From assembly GCA_033977485.1 (NCBI GenBank), contig CM066982.1, forward strand, positions 36,310,218-36,374,217: 64,000 nucleotides of DNA, read 5' to 3'. Shown here piece after piece: positions 23,096-33,483 of the stretch (position 1 is the stretch's first letter; each line of letters begins with the position of its first letter). The notes under the pieces were generated by a model. That model had not been told where the DNA came from. It searched no databases and worked only from the letters and a program-made list of their open reading frames with translations. The stretch comes from Hydrangea macrophylla. Lineage: Eukaryota; Streptophyta; Magnoliopsida; Cornales; Hydrangeaceae. The position numbers and the translations under genes are program-made.

Positions 23096-23320
23096 GATAT
23101 AATATATAGTCCATTATAGCCACTCTTTTTATTAATTGGTACATAATATAGCACAACTTAAGAATTAGTCTATCATCTATTTTGAGAACCAAAATACTCC
23201 TATATCAATTTTTATATAAATATTTATATATATTAAATGTATACACATATAATTTTTACTCTCCTAAATCAGGGTTTTAAATTTTAAAACTCACATAACT
23301 ATATAATTATATATTTATAT
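23096..23320. other. AT-rich spacer, no gene
   Basis: Nothing recognised. Confidence 0.5.
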
Positions 23321-23470
23321 CGGTCAGGCTCTTAGTGAAAATGATAGAGTGAACATACCCAGTGACCATTGTTTTTTGCCTAACAAGAATCCGCAGCAAA
23401 AAAAAAAACAATGTTCAACAATGTTCACTGGGTATGTTCACTCTATCATGTTCATTTAAGAGTCTGACTG
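23321..23470. mobile_element. Foldback element, copy B
   Basis: GGTCAGGCTCTTAGTGAAAA plus GATAGAGTGAACATACCCAG (left) are mirrored by CTGGGTATGTTCACTCTATC and AAGAGTCTGACT (right). The arms are about 50-55 bp. Confidence 0.6.

Positions 23471-23537
<67 letters not shown>
23471..23537. repeat. (TA)n(GA)n microsatellite
   Basis: A TA run to 23491, then an AG run to 23537, directly against the foldback element. Confidence 0.95.
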
Positions 23538-23540
<3 letters not shown>

Positions 23541-24601
23541 TTCTCATAAACAATCCCTCCACTCTCATAAACAATCTCTGAAAGTGAGAAATTTATCAAA
23601 TATTTGCAAATCTGTGTGGATTACATCTAGATTTATGTTGCAGTGACAAAGACGACAACAACGATGACGTAGCGACGGTTTGTGAAATGGTTCAAGGTTG
23701 CAATGATGATGACATAGTGGCGGCGATTGCTAAAAAAAACAAGAATCAAAGGGCTTACGATGATCATTATCCCTTCCTTCAAGTATTCATTCAAACGTCA
23801 AAATAAACCACCCAAATATAGTTGTGGAGTAAAAAAGGAAAATGCTTGATTTTAGGGATCATTATCCCTTACCCATGATCTCCATGGATTTCATTTACCA
23901 TATCTACCTTTCATATGCATTTTTTTTTTGTGCTGGTGATATATATGTGTGTGTGTATCATATGCATACATATATATATATATATATATGTATATCAGGA
24001 CAATTTCGTCCATAATGGATTTAGGGAAAATGACTAAATCCTAAGTTTTAGTTATATAAAGGATTGATTTCAATTATAGGAAAAACGACTGGACCAAATC
24101 CATATTAAATGGATATATAGGGACCAAATCATAGGTTTCTATATTTTATTTATTTGCTATACCACATCAACGTCGATATTGTGTATTTAATAACTCAAGT
24201 AAGTGTTAAAAATGAAAACTTGAGCAATTTTTTGTTTTATTTTTATTTTCGATAACATGTCACTTTAATGAAAAACTGGCTAAAAACCTATTAAAATCTA
24301 AAACTAGTATATTTCACTACTTGAAATGATGTTTAAGAATTCCAAATTCATTAGCTTAAATTGTGTAGTACTTAAGTTTAAGTATTCTCAAAGAGTGGCT
24401 TTTTACTTGTTTATTATTATTATTATTATTTTATATTATATCCCAAAAGGAATCAATGCAAATCATATTGCAAATCTCCTCAAGTTTTGATAAAATTGAC
24501 GGTAACGTAGCTCAAGCGGATTGAAGAAGGAAGCTGCCTAAGATGATCCAAACCAAAGGACCTTGGTGTGTTATGATTTCAATTTTCAACGAAGGGAAAT
24601 G
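23538..24601. other. Intergenic spacer, no gene
   Basis: AT-rich, with a (TA)n tract near 23970-23990 and (TAT)n near 24413-24430. Confidence 0.5.
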
Positions 24602-24759
24602 TTTGGTACACACACTTTTTGATACACTATGCTTTAAACACATGTATCTTGTGTTATTTGAATTTTTCACACTTTTCTATACACCACTTACACAACACAG
24701 GATACATGCATTTAAAACTGTGTGTCAAAAAATGTGTCAAAAAGTGTGTGTATGTAACA
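24602..24759. mobile_element. MITE-like foldback upstream of the copper chaperone gene
   Basis: GGTACACACACTTTTTGATACAC and CATGTATCTTGTGTTA on the left are mirrored by CACAGGATACATGCAT and GTGTCAAAAAGTGTGTGTATG on the right. It ends about 370 bp before the ATG of the chaperone gene, so it may contribute to the distal promoter. Confidence 0.5.
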
Positions 24760-24999
24760 TTACTCTTCAACAAATTCAATTGTTTTTCTCGCAAAAGAAC
24801 AAATACAATTAAAATGTACCCAAAACAGCGCAACGTTTGCTCTTACGTATAGAGATACATACGGGTCAACCCACCACCGAACCCGACCAAATGGTCCAAA
24901 TCTTCATCCTTTTTTTTACGCCTTCTTTTTAAAAAAAAAAAAAAAAAAACCAAATACTAATTCTTTTTTTATTTGGTCGTAGTAAGTCTCATCGCGTTC

Positions 25000-25007
25000 T
25001 TTAAATA
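25000..25007 (+). promoter_or_regulatory. Possible TATA box of the copper chaperone gene
   Basis: TTTAAATA lies about 120 bp upstream of the ATG in an otherwise leader-like sequence. It is the best TATA-like site at a plausible distance. Confidence 0.4.
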
Positions 25008-25058
25008 CCGAAGCCAGAAGAGACCTTCACAGAATCATTATATCCATAAACAGTCAAC

Positions 25059-25061
<3 letters not shown>

Positions 25062-25103
<42 letters not shown>
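25062..25103 (+). repeat. (CT)n tract in the presumed 5' UTR
   Basis: About 21 CT units, ending 26 bp before the start codon. Such pyrimidine tracts are common in plant leaders and are (GA)n sites for BPC/GAGA-type proteins on the other strand. Confidence 0.85.
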
Positions 25104-25106
<3 letters not shown>

Positions 25107-25129
25107 TTCAGATCTCTGTAATATCAACC

Positions 25130-26442
25130 ATGTCTCAGGTATTCAAATTCGTCTTTTGGTTTTTGACTACAAATAATTAATTCTCTGTTATTTCTTCGTC
25201 CTTTTCGATTTTGTTGATGCTATTGTCATTTGACTTTTCTTTGTTAAATAAGATTTAGGGTTTCTGACAACATATTTTGGCTTCAATCATTGATTTGCTT
25301 TTAACTGTCTTTATTTTTTTTTTTGTGTGTGATGTAAAACTTCTTCCGGTACTCTTATTGCATATTGTTTTATCTATTTTTTTTTTGCTAATTCTTTCGG
25401 AAGCTTTGAGCATTAGAAATCTTATATATGATTACTATCAATTAGTAATTATTATTGCAATAGGATGGCGTAATTGAGTTGTGATTAACATTGAGCTCAA
25501 TATTGGGGTGGTTTAGTTAAGAGTCATGATATATGACAGTTCAGATTGAATCTTGAAATTTCGCGGTAATTGGTGGTGTTCAATTGGGCTTTAATTCTGT
25601 CAATTTGGCAATTTTTTTTTGTATACAGGGAAGAAAGAAAATCTCTCTTGAGTTAATTTGTTTGGAATATTATTGTATTGTTCTTGTTTTAGCTTTTGAA
25701 ATCTGGGATACTTTTTCCTGCGTGCTTTCGGGCAATCTTGGTCCCCTCCCACCTTTTGGTGATTCTATCCCTATATTGATTTCTTTTGAGAGAAATCTAC
25801 GCCTGCATAATTAACCGTTGGAATGCCAAAAGGGACATTAGATTGAACAAACATAAGGAAATAAACTTAATCTCTGGCATAGTTTTTAGAAAGATTGATT
25901 GTTCTGTGATATTTATTTATTTATTTTTTTGGTTGAAGATTCTTGGTTCTCAAATAAGGTGACTAATGAAAGTTATGGGCTTCACTGTCTTTCTAGCTGT
26001 GTGATAATTTAAAATTTCCTTGAAATAGTAAGAGTCAAACTTTAAAAACTCTCGAATGCAACATAAAATGGAGAATGGGCCCTCCTCTCGAATCTGGTCC
26101 CTGAAAGTTATCGCCATCAAACAATGTTTTGTAATGGAGTCCTTCGTATTAAGAGCACAACTAAGAGAAATTGTCCAGTTGCAGTAGTTCTTCTGAGTGA
26201 TGTTTCTCTAATAGCAGATATTTTTGGAGGTTGTAGCACTGTAGTAGGTATTTTCATGGTAGTTGTTCTCTATCTCTGGAAAGTTTAAATGGCAAGGTTG
26301 CATCCTTCATAGAATAAAAACACATTCGATTGATTTAGCTAATTCATTTAGTACTTACCATGTTGATTTTATAGGATGTTCATGTTTCAAGGAAGACGTA
26401 GGTCTTCTGGTCCAATATCTCATTTTTCACACACACACACAG

Positions 26443-26515
<73 letters not shown>

Positions 26516-28909
26516 CCCGACAGATTTGTAGTTTCAATAAACTATAAAATATTGTCCGCTGCTGTTTTTGTGCCTCTTTATTAACAATGCCACCCTTTTG
26601 AATTTCATCCACGTTGATGCTGCAACAAACAGAATTGTTCTTGATGGTTGCATCTCATATATACAACCTTAAACCATTTGTTTCTTATTGCAGACTGTTG
26701 TTCTCAAAGTTGCCATGTCATGCCAAGGCTGTGTTGGTGCAGTTAATAGGGTTCTGGGAAAAATGGAAGGTTTGTTCTGTTCTCTGCCAATAACTTGTTA
26801 CCAATTGTTTTTCAAGTGGATTCATTCCTGACTTCAGACAACATGTTTATTAAAAGACAGAAATTGAGCAGTGCTAATCTATGTTGGACTGGCCTTTGCC
26901 TTTTCCTTTATTCAGCTTTATGAGCTATGTAGCACGGACACTTCAATTTGGGTGCCATGTATGATGTCCGTCCCCAATACGCAAGACATGGGAAAATTTC
27001 TGAAATTTTAAGTGAGAGATCATGGGTTGAGAGTACAAAACTTTGAAAATTATTTTCTTAAACCGAGAGATCACGAGTTCAAATAAGAGAGCAAACACTT
27101 AGACTCTATTTCGTGAAGGAAAAGAAAAGGGAAAGGAAAACAAGGAAAACTAATTCCCTCGTATTTTCTCTCGTGTTTTCTTCGTGTTTGTATAACATTA
27201 AAAATTCAAAATTTCTAAAATAATATTATACCATATGAATAAAAGAAGGGAAATGACTCAATATTCAAGATGTCATTTATCAACTCATTTGCTTTTTCAT
27301 ACCTATATTCCTCGTTGTTTTCCTTATTATTAACCAAACAAGAAGGGAAATGTTTTCCTCTATGTTTTCTTTTCTTTTCCCTCACTAAAAGTATGTCTGC
27401 AGCTTGCCCCTCCCAAGACCTTGTAGCTTTTGTAAAGCAGACAAACTCTGGGTAATGGATTAATGGCTATTTTGGCTACCGTTACACTCAACCCTACAGT
27501 CTCGACTAAGTAGCTCGAGCTTTAACCACTGGAACAAAGCAATGAGCTGAGTTCTGGCATTGGTTTTTTTAATTTGTTCTCTGGGTAGTCGAATGAAAAG
27601 ACTACTGACCAAGTCCCTTTTTTGTATTAATTTCTTTTTACCTACCTTTTGCTTGGAGATTGGTGGTGTTACGTTTTTTTTTTTTTTTTTTTTGTTTAAA
27701 AAAAGATATAAGATTTGATACTCTCTAGATGAACAGCTCTAGTATTCTATTTATTTTTTTCTTTCAAGTCCTTTTAAACCAACAAGGGGACTTAAGACCT
27801 ATGAAGCATGGACACGGATACGCCAACACGGGTACGTTGACACGACAAATCCTAAAAGTTGTTATCTCAACACGGCAGGGATACACCATTTCTTTTTAAA
27901 TAAAAAATTGTTTTTATTTCAAGTAATTAGGTTTTTTTTTTAAAAAAAATGACAGGCTATTAAATATTTCATGTTTTATATGCCAAAAATTATTTTTAAC
28001 ATTAACAAAACGGAGAGAGGAAGACGATTGCAAAAGAGAGACCGACGATCGGAGATAGGGAGATGGAATGAGAGGATCTTAATTACCGTCATGACAACGA
28101 GTAGATAAGTGATGTAATGTTTTAACGATATCGACGTCATTCATGTTGTAAACATGTAAAAAAAGAACTACAGAAAACGTGCAGTTTGGTCAAAAAAGAG
28201 TTTCTCTATGTCCCTTAAAGTGTCCCCCCATGTTGACCTCTAGAAATTGCAAAAGAAAAATGGGACACGTATTTGCGTGTATGATACGTGTCGGGGACGG
28301 GTACGTGGCCATTTTCAATGCTTCCTAGCTTAAGACTATGACATTAAGGTTGAGAGGCAAACATGCATGGATTTCTGGATGTAATGTGATTGAAATTCAG
28401 GCTACATTTTGGCCATAGGCATGTTTTAGTTTCTCCTATCCCGAAGCCTCAATATGTTTAGATGTCGTAGAAATCCAGTATAGTTGTGAAATTATAAAGG
28501 GTTAATTACGGTTCAAAAGTGGACACTTAACTCCCTTGTGGTTTTGGATTAAAGTTAAACCAGTGTTACTAATTCGCCCTTCCACCCTGCAAACTACCAA
28601 ACTGGTTCGCACGACCAAACGGGGGTACGTTCGTGACCTGAAACATCAAATCAGGGGAACCTTAATTTCCCTCAATTTCCAAAAAAAAAAATTAATAATT
28701 AAAAATTAAAACCCTAACCTTTCAATTGATCGTTTGGAATCTCTGGATCATCCTCGTTTGGATCGTCCTTAGTTGCAGGGAAGAAGGGGAAAAGTAACCT
28801 AACCTCGCAAGCAGACCTCTCCCCACGTTGGCTTCGGCAGCTGCTTCTTCTTCTTCTTCTCTCTTCATAGTCGTCGCAGTACAGCAGTCTCTCGCTGTCG
28901 TGTGGCTGC

Positions 28910-28967
<58 letters not shown>

Positions 28968-30277
28968 CAGCGACTGCTGATAAGAAAGGACCCTAAAATC
29001 CTAATGTGTTTCATTGTATGTCTACATATATATACAATGTACAATAAAATAAAACACTTACCCTTTATGTTTATTAATATTATGAATAGACCCCTTAAGT
29101 TTTTACAACTCTTAAAACCTTATTTACATTCTTATATTAATATTAATATTATAAAATTGCATATAGTTCCAAAGGCGACCCGGATAAGTGTTCCGAAACG
29201 AGCCGTGACCCCAAATAGCGTTCCGACTAAGCCTACCCCCACCGCACCGCGTATGAGTTGTGTTACCGTACCACATACCAAGGTGACCCACGATCCTGGT
29301 AACATTGAGTGAAACTACCAAGATTTCTCTCAAAATAACCTCACATGGGATTAAGTGTTAAAATTAGCCCCACATATGAGTTTAAGTTTCAAATTAACCC
29401 CACATAGGCAGTTAACCCCAAAATTAGCCCCACGCAGTCGAGTTAAATGGCAGCATTATCCCTACATAGGGGATTAACTCCAAAATTAACCTCACAAAGG
29501 GGGTTAAGTGTTAAAAATTAGCCTCGCGAGGCGGGTTAAATGGCAGCATTATCCCTACGTAGGGGGGATTAACACCAAAATTAACATGACAAAGGGGGTT
29601 GAGTATTAATATTTTTGGCCAATTTTAGAATTTTCATAAGTTTTGGGAGAAATCCTAACAGTTTCGCTTTAGTCTGAAACCACATGGGGTTAAGTGTCCA
29701 CACTCTTAAAGCACGGGGGGTAAAAGTGAATGGGCCTAACTACAGGCGGTAAATTGTATTTAACCCAATTATAATCTATCAGATGGTTCTTTCTGGTTTT
29801 TTCCTCCCTTTTGTTCAGGAAAATATTCATTGTACCACTATTCTGAAGGCTACGTGTAAATAAACCAATTAAATCTCATTGTTCAAAACTCTCATTTATC
29901 ATGAAGTCATGGAAAAAGAGTGTACATACAGATAAGCACAATGTCTACATGTATTAGTAATTTAGCTTGTAACTTACAGATAACATTGTATCACCACTGT
30001 TGCATTGAATATTTTCTCCTTTTGCAGTGTTTATTTGGCGAGTTCCATTATTGTTTGGTTTGTATTGACTTGTGTACTTCATTTAAAATGATGTTCAGGT
30101 ATAGAGTCCTATGACATTGATATTAAGGAGCAAAAAGTGACTGTGAAAGGCAACGTGCAGCCGGAAGCAGTTCTGCAGACTGTTTCGAAGACTGGTAAGA
30201 AGACTTCCCTCTGGGAAGCAGAAGCAGCACCAGCTGAAACTGAAACTAAACCCACTGAGGCTGTTGCTGTTGCTTAA
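25130..30277 (+). CDS. CCH: Copper chaperone of the CCH/ATX1 family (three exons)
   Basis: Exons are 25130-25138 (ATGTCTCAG), 26694-26769 and 30099-30277; introns of 1555 and 3329 bp have GT-AG ends, and phases join correctly. The spliced CDS is 264 nt, encoding 87 aa. It is one heavy-metal-associated (HMA) domain with the Cu(I)-binding loop MSCQGC at residues 11-16, [15 protein letters not shown] in the following strand and helix, and the lysine-rich KTGKKTSLW near residues 68-76. A short acidic-alanine tail follows, much shorter than the Arabidopsis CCH tail and nearer to ATX1. Family members carry Cu(I) in the cytosol and hand it to P-type ATPases of the secretory pathway. The short exon 1 after MSQ is typical of the family. 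No damage is seen. This is the only intact host gene in the window. Confidence 0.93.
26428..26512. repeat. (CA)n(GA)n microsatellite in intron 1
   Basis: A CA-rich run followed by about 30 AG units, 180 bp before exon 2. Confidence 0.95.
27799..28328. mobile_element. hAT-type MITE in intron 2
   Basis: Terminal inverted repeats CTATGAAGCAT and ATGCTTCCTAG match at 10 of 11 positions. A perfect 8-bp target duplication CTTAAGAC flanks the element (27791-27798 and 28329-28336). Subterminal GACACGGATACG/GATACGTGTCGGG-like sequences are inverted too. 530 bp, no transposase. An 8-bp duplication is the hAT signature. Confidence 0.88.
28911..28964. repeat. (TC)n microsatellite
   Basis: About 27 TC units inside the Mutator-like element. 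Confidence 0.95.
29335..29610. repeat. Degenerate minisatellite
   Basis: Repeated phrases such as TTAGCCCCACATA, GTTAAATGGCAGCATTATCC (twice, 29432 and 29533 regions) and AAAATTAACCTCACAAAGG recur about every 35-100 bp. Confidence 0.6.
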
Positions 30278-32046
30278 ATTGAGCTCTTCTGATGGATAAA
30301 AAATGTATGTTAGTTGGTTAGCTACTTTTACTTGAATGTAACTTGTAAGCTACAATAATTCCTAGCATGTTTTTCCAATATGATGTCATGTACTACAAGT
30401 TTATTAATATGAATATAATGTGTGTTTCTGTTTATATTTCTAGACTTTCCATCATATGATGCTTCTAGACTTTCCATCATATGATGCTATGCTTGGTTGT
30501 CTTTGGTCCGGCTCAAATTAAGACTACTTTTATTCCATTTTTGAATTTTAAGAATCCTCCTTGAAAGTCAATATACTTTATCACATACTTTTCTAAATTT
30601 GCTTCTTATTGTATAAAATTTTCTTACTTTTCATTTAATGTTACACTTGAATTTTTTGAACTTAAGAAAAGGGCAATTATGAAAAGTTCAAAAAATTTCA
30701 CACCAATCAAAATGGGTCCTTAAATAGTTGGAATTTTTCCATAGAGACTCTTAATTTGAGACTGAGAGTAGAAAAGATCTGAAAACGGATCAGGATAATA
30801 ACGAAGGTGAAATTGCAATATTCCAAGGTTCTATTTGATGCATAAATTTAGTGAGTGAAAAAGAAAAGAATACACCGGAGAGAATACTTTTCTTAGTATG
30901 ATTAATAAGAAAATAATGAGAAAATTAGAAAGGAAATGAAACGAGAGTGAAAAGTTATTGGTAAGATTTGAATTATGTGAGTCACTTCCTTTCCACTTGT
31001 CATTTCATCGCCTATAAGTCCGTCCTCAACCTCATAACCACATACAACAAACTAGACAAGAAATGAGACTATAAGTGAACCCAATAAATTTTATCCATTT
31101 CCAAATAATAATAATAAAAAATAGGATTGTGTTGGTTTGATAAAGAACATTTTCTTGAGTATTTCTAAGTCAAAGGAGTAGACTCATGTACAACGAAGAT
31201 ATGTTCAGGTTCAAATCAAGTCTCACTTTGTTGGTTTTATGAAAATCGGTGTTATGTTGGTCTAATAAAGTACCCAACACAAACTTAGGGGTAGAACCAC
31301 ATAGGGAGGGAGAAGGGGCAGTGATCCCGCCTTGTCAATTCTCTGCCCCACCCTGCTCTTAAAGGAATGGATTTGGTGGAGGAATTATAGGAGTAGGGGC
31401 TTGTTTGGTATTCTAGGATCAAAACACTATGACTTTAGGGTCAGAGTTGGTAAAAAGACCCTCTGAACTCACTCAGCCCCGATTATGAGATTGATTTACA
31501 CTCTTTACACCCCCGTTTAGGCGAAATAACACTTTACAATATTTTACTTTGACCGGTTTTCAATTTCATACATGTCTTTTTAAAATGTTCAATTGACACT
31601 ACGCACTATAATCCCCAAAAGTGATATTTAGTAACGAAATATTTGCTACTTTGCGATTAAATATTTTGTTCCTTGGGACTGATTGAATTCACTTTAGTTA
31701 GTACATGGTGTCGATTGAACATTTTTCAAAGATCTTTAAGAAATGGAAAAGTCTGTCAAAGAACAAGGATGTATAGTGTCATTTGGCCTAAATTATTTGT
31801 GTACCTATAGCCTCACTATGTAAATATTATGTTTGATCATTTTAAAACTTGACTTGTAGCATTTTTGATGTTGTTAACACATGTTTCAGATATTTTTTTT
31901 TTTTTTTTTAGGAACATTGAAACCTCTTCATGTATAATGGTATATGAAAAAGAAAGATCATCAATGTGGGGAGGAACATAGTAGAGTCGAAATGATCAAA
32001 AATCAACATAATAGGAGTTGGTATGAGTCATTAGATAGGATGGGAC
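30278..32046. other. 3' UTR of the chaperone gene and intergenic spacer
   Basis: The first about 140 bp are the likely 3' UTR, with AATAAT-like sites near 30354. A 23-bp unit (TAGACTTTCCATCATATGAT...) is duplicated in tandem at about 30442-30487. The rest, to 32046, is AT-rich without a gene. Confidence 0.5.
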
Positions 32047-32630
32047 ATGGCGGAACTAGAGTTGGTAAGGGGGACTCTTAACTAGATCCTTCCCCTTGAC
32101 ATTACTAGGAGGGGGCACGTACCCCTGTCAAGTTTTCAAATTTACTTTTTTGCCTTGTGCATTTTTTTATTGTATGCCTTTTTGGCCCTAAAATTTTTCA
32201 ATTTACTCCTTCTAAACTCATAAATCTCGCTTTGGTCCTTAGGTTTTTCTAAATTGTACCTAGATAAAATTTCGTGTTTACTCGATTAACCTCAAATCCT
32301 AAGCCCTTATAGGTATCCCTTTTAAACATATGAAGGATTCTTTATTTTTACAAGTGAACCTAGTCTAAAGAAAAAGCAAAGAAATTAAGCATATGAACAC
32401 AATTTTTCTTGAGTTATGGAAAGATTATTTTATCTCTGAATAGTTATATTGTACCCCTTAACCTACTATAAATGAAAACCACAGAACAACCACACAATTT
32501 TTAAAATCCTAACAATCCAAAGTTATAGTAATTTTACTATACAAAATTGGGCAAGTGGCTACCCCAAAACCCCATGTAAGTCTGTGCCCCTCCAAGATCA
32601 AATCCTAGATCTACCCCTATACAACCTCCT
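32047..32630. mobile_element. Possible degenerate TIR element
   Basis: GGCGGAACTAGAG...AAGGGGG (left) and CCCCTCCAAGATC...CTAGATCTACCCC (right) look like decayed inverted ends, a pattern seen in common plant MITEs. There is no target duplication and no coding region. Confidence 0.3.
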
Positions 32631-32639
32631 ACATACCTA

Positions 32640-33099
32640 GAAAGAAGTTGCACAAATACAGAACTATTCAGAAATGGGTATGTCTTTGAGATATGGATCT
32701 GGTTCTTGTGTTACCCAAACAGTCTTGGGAAACCAACCACTGTCACAATATATGGTACAACTATTCAACCATTTGGAAACTAAATCTAACCCTCAAATTT
32801 GGAAAGTATAAAATCATTGAACATAACTTAGCTACTTAGATGTTATGCTTCCCAAATTTATGGTTCCCAAACTCTTTATACTGTGAACATATCAAATAAT
32901 CAAGAGAACAACAAAGGGAAAAGAGAAAAGAGAAAAGAGAAAAGAGAAAAGAGAGATAAAGTTTCTCATAGCATGAAATTAGAATGAATAATGAATAACA
33001 TAATCAAAGAGAATATAACAATATAACTAGGCATACAATATTACCCTAAACAAAGTAAACGAATAAACTACCCTACAGTTAAATATCAATACTCTAACA
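32640..33099 (-). mobile_element. 3' LTR of the minus-strand copia element (left edge unsure)
   Basis: On the minus strand TGTTAGAGTATTGATATT begins at 33099 directly after a polypurine tract (GAGGGGGTA, 33101-33109). It contains an AAAAG-type repeat at about 32914-32955. The far end of the LTR could not be fixed; it may end near 32883. Confidence 0.5.
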
Positions 33100-33100
33100 T

Positions 33101-33483
33101 ACCCCCTCAAACTCACGATGTTGTGGCTAGAAGCATAGAGAGTTTGCCAACCAAAAATGAAAATGTTGAATCGGAAGTGACTTTGTAAACAAATCAACAA
33201 TCTGCATGAAAGAAGAAACAAGAGGCAAAGTGATAGCTCCATGCTTAAGGTGTGATAGTGATATGACAATCAATCTCTATGTGCTTGGTTCTCTCATGAA
33301 AAACTGAATTGTGAGCAATCTGAATAGCACTCTTATTGTCCCAATACAGAGGAGAAGGGCGAGGAAGAGAGACACCCAAATCTGTAAGTAGCCGGCATAA
33401 CCAAACAATCTCACAGGTAGTTGAAACATAGCACGATACTCAGCTTCTGTGGAAGACACAGCAACAACATCTTGCTTCTTGCA
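33101..33483 (-). pseudogene. pol: Copia RNase H C-terminus, minus strand
   Basis: The minus strand encodes KKQDVVAVSSTEAEYRAM, the signature of the Ty1/copia RNase H end, followed in shifting frames by a WDNKSA-like and ERTKHIEID-like tail and the polypurine tract. It is cut at 33483 by Tekay element 2. The upstream part of the same gene resumes at about 42795. Confidence 0.85.

Larger units (their letters stand above)
28499..29766. mobile_element. Mutator-like non-autonomous element in intron 2
   Basis: The left end GGGTTAATTACGG... and right end ...GTATTTAACCC are inverted copies, and inner segments match too (GTGGACACTTAACTCCC against GGGGTTAAGTGTCCAC). The flanking 9-mers AATTATAAA (28490-28498) and AATTATAAT (29767-29775) are a 9-bp duplication with one mismatch, as for Mutator-like elements. 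Inside are a (TC)n tract (28911-28964) and degenerate 40-bp-scale repeats of CCCCACATAGG...GTTAA type (29335-29610). The ORF 28902-29312 has no recognisable domain. Confidence 0.7.

Noticed and set aside
26263..26612. ORFs across the (GA)n tract in intron 1
   Set aside because: Produced by the dinucleotide repeat; they fall inside the chaperone intron.
28902..29312. 136-aa ORF in intron 2 with a serine-leucine N-terminus
   Set aside because: Starts in the (TC)n tract of the Mutator-like element and has no domain.
31300..31480. Possible tRNA or promoter in the spacer downstream of the chaperone gene
   Set aside because: No cloverleaf, box A/B pair or consistent signal could be found.
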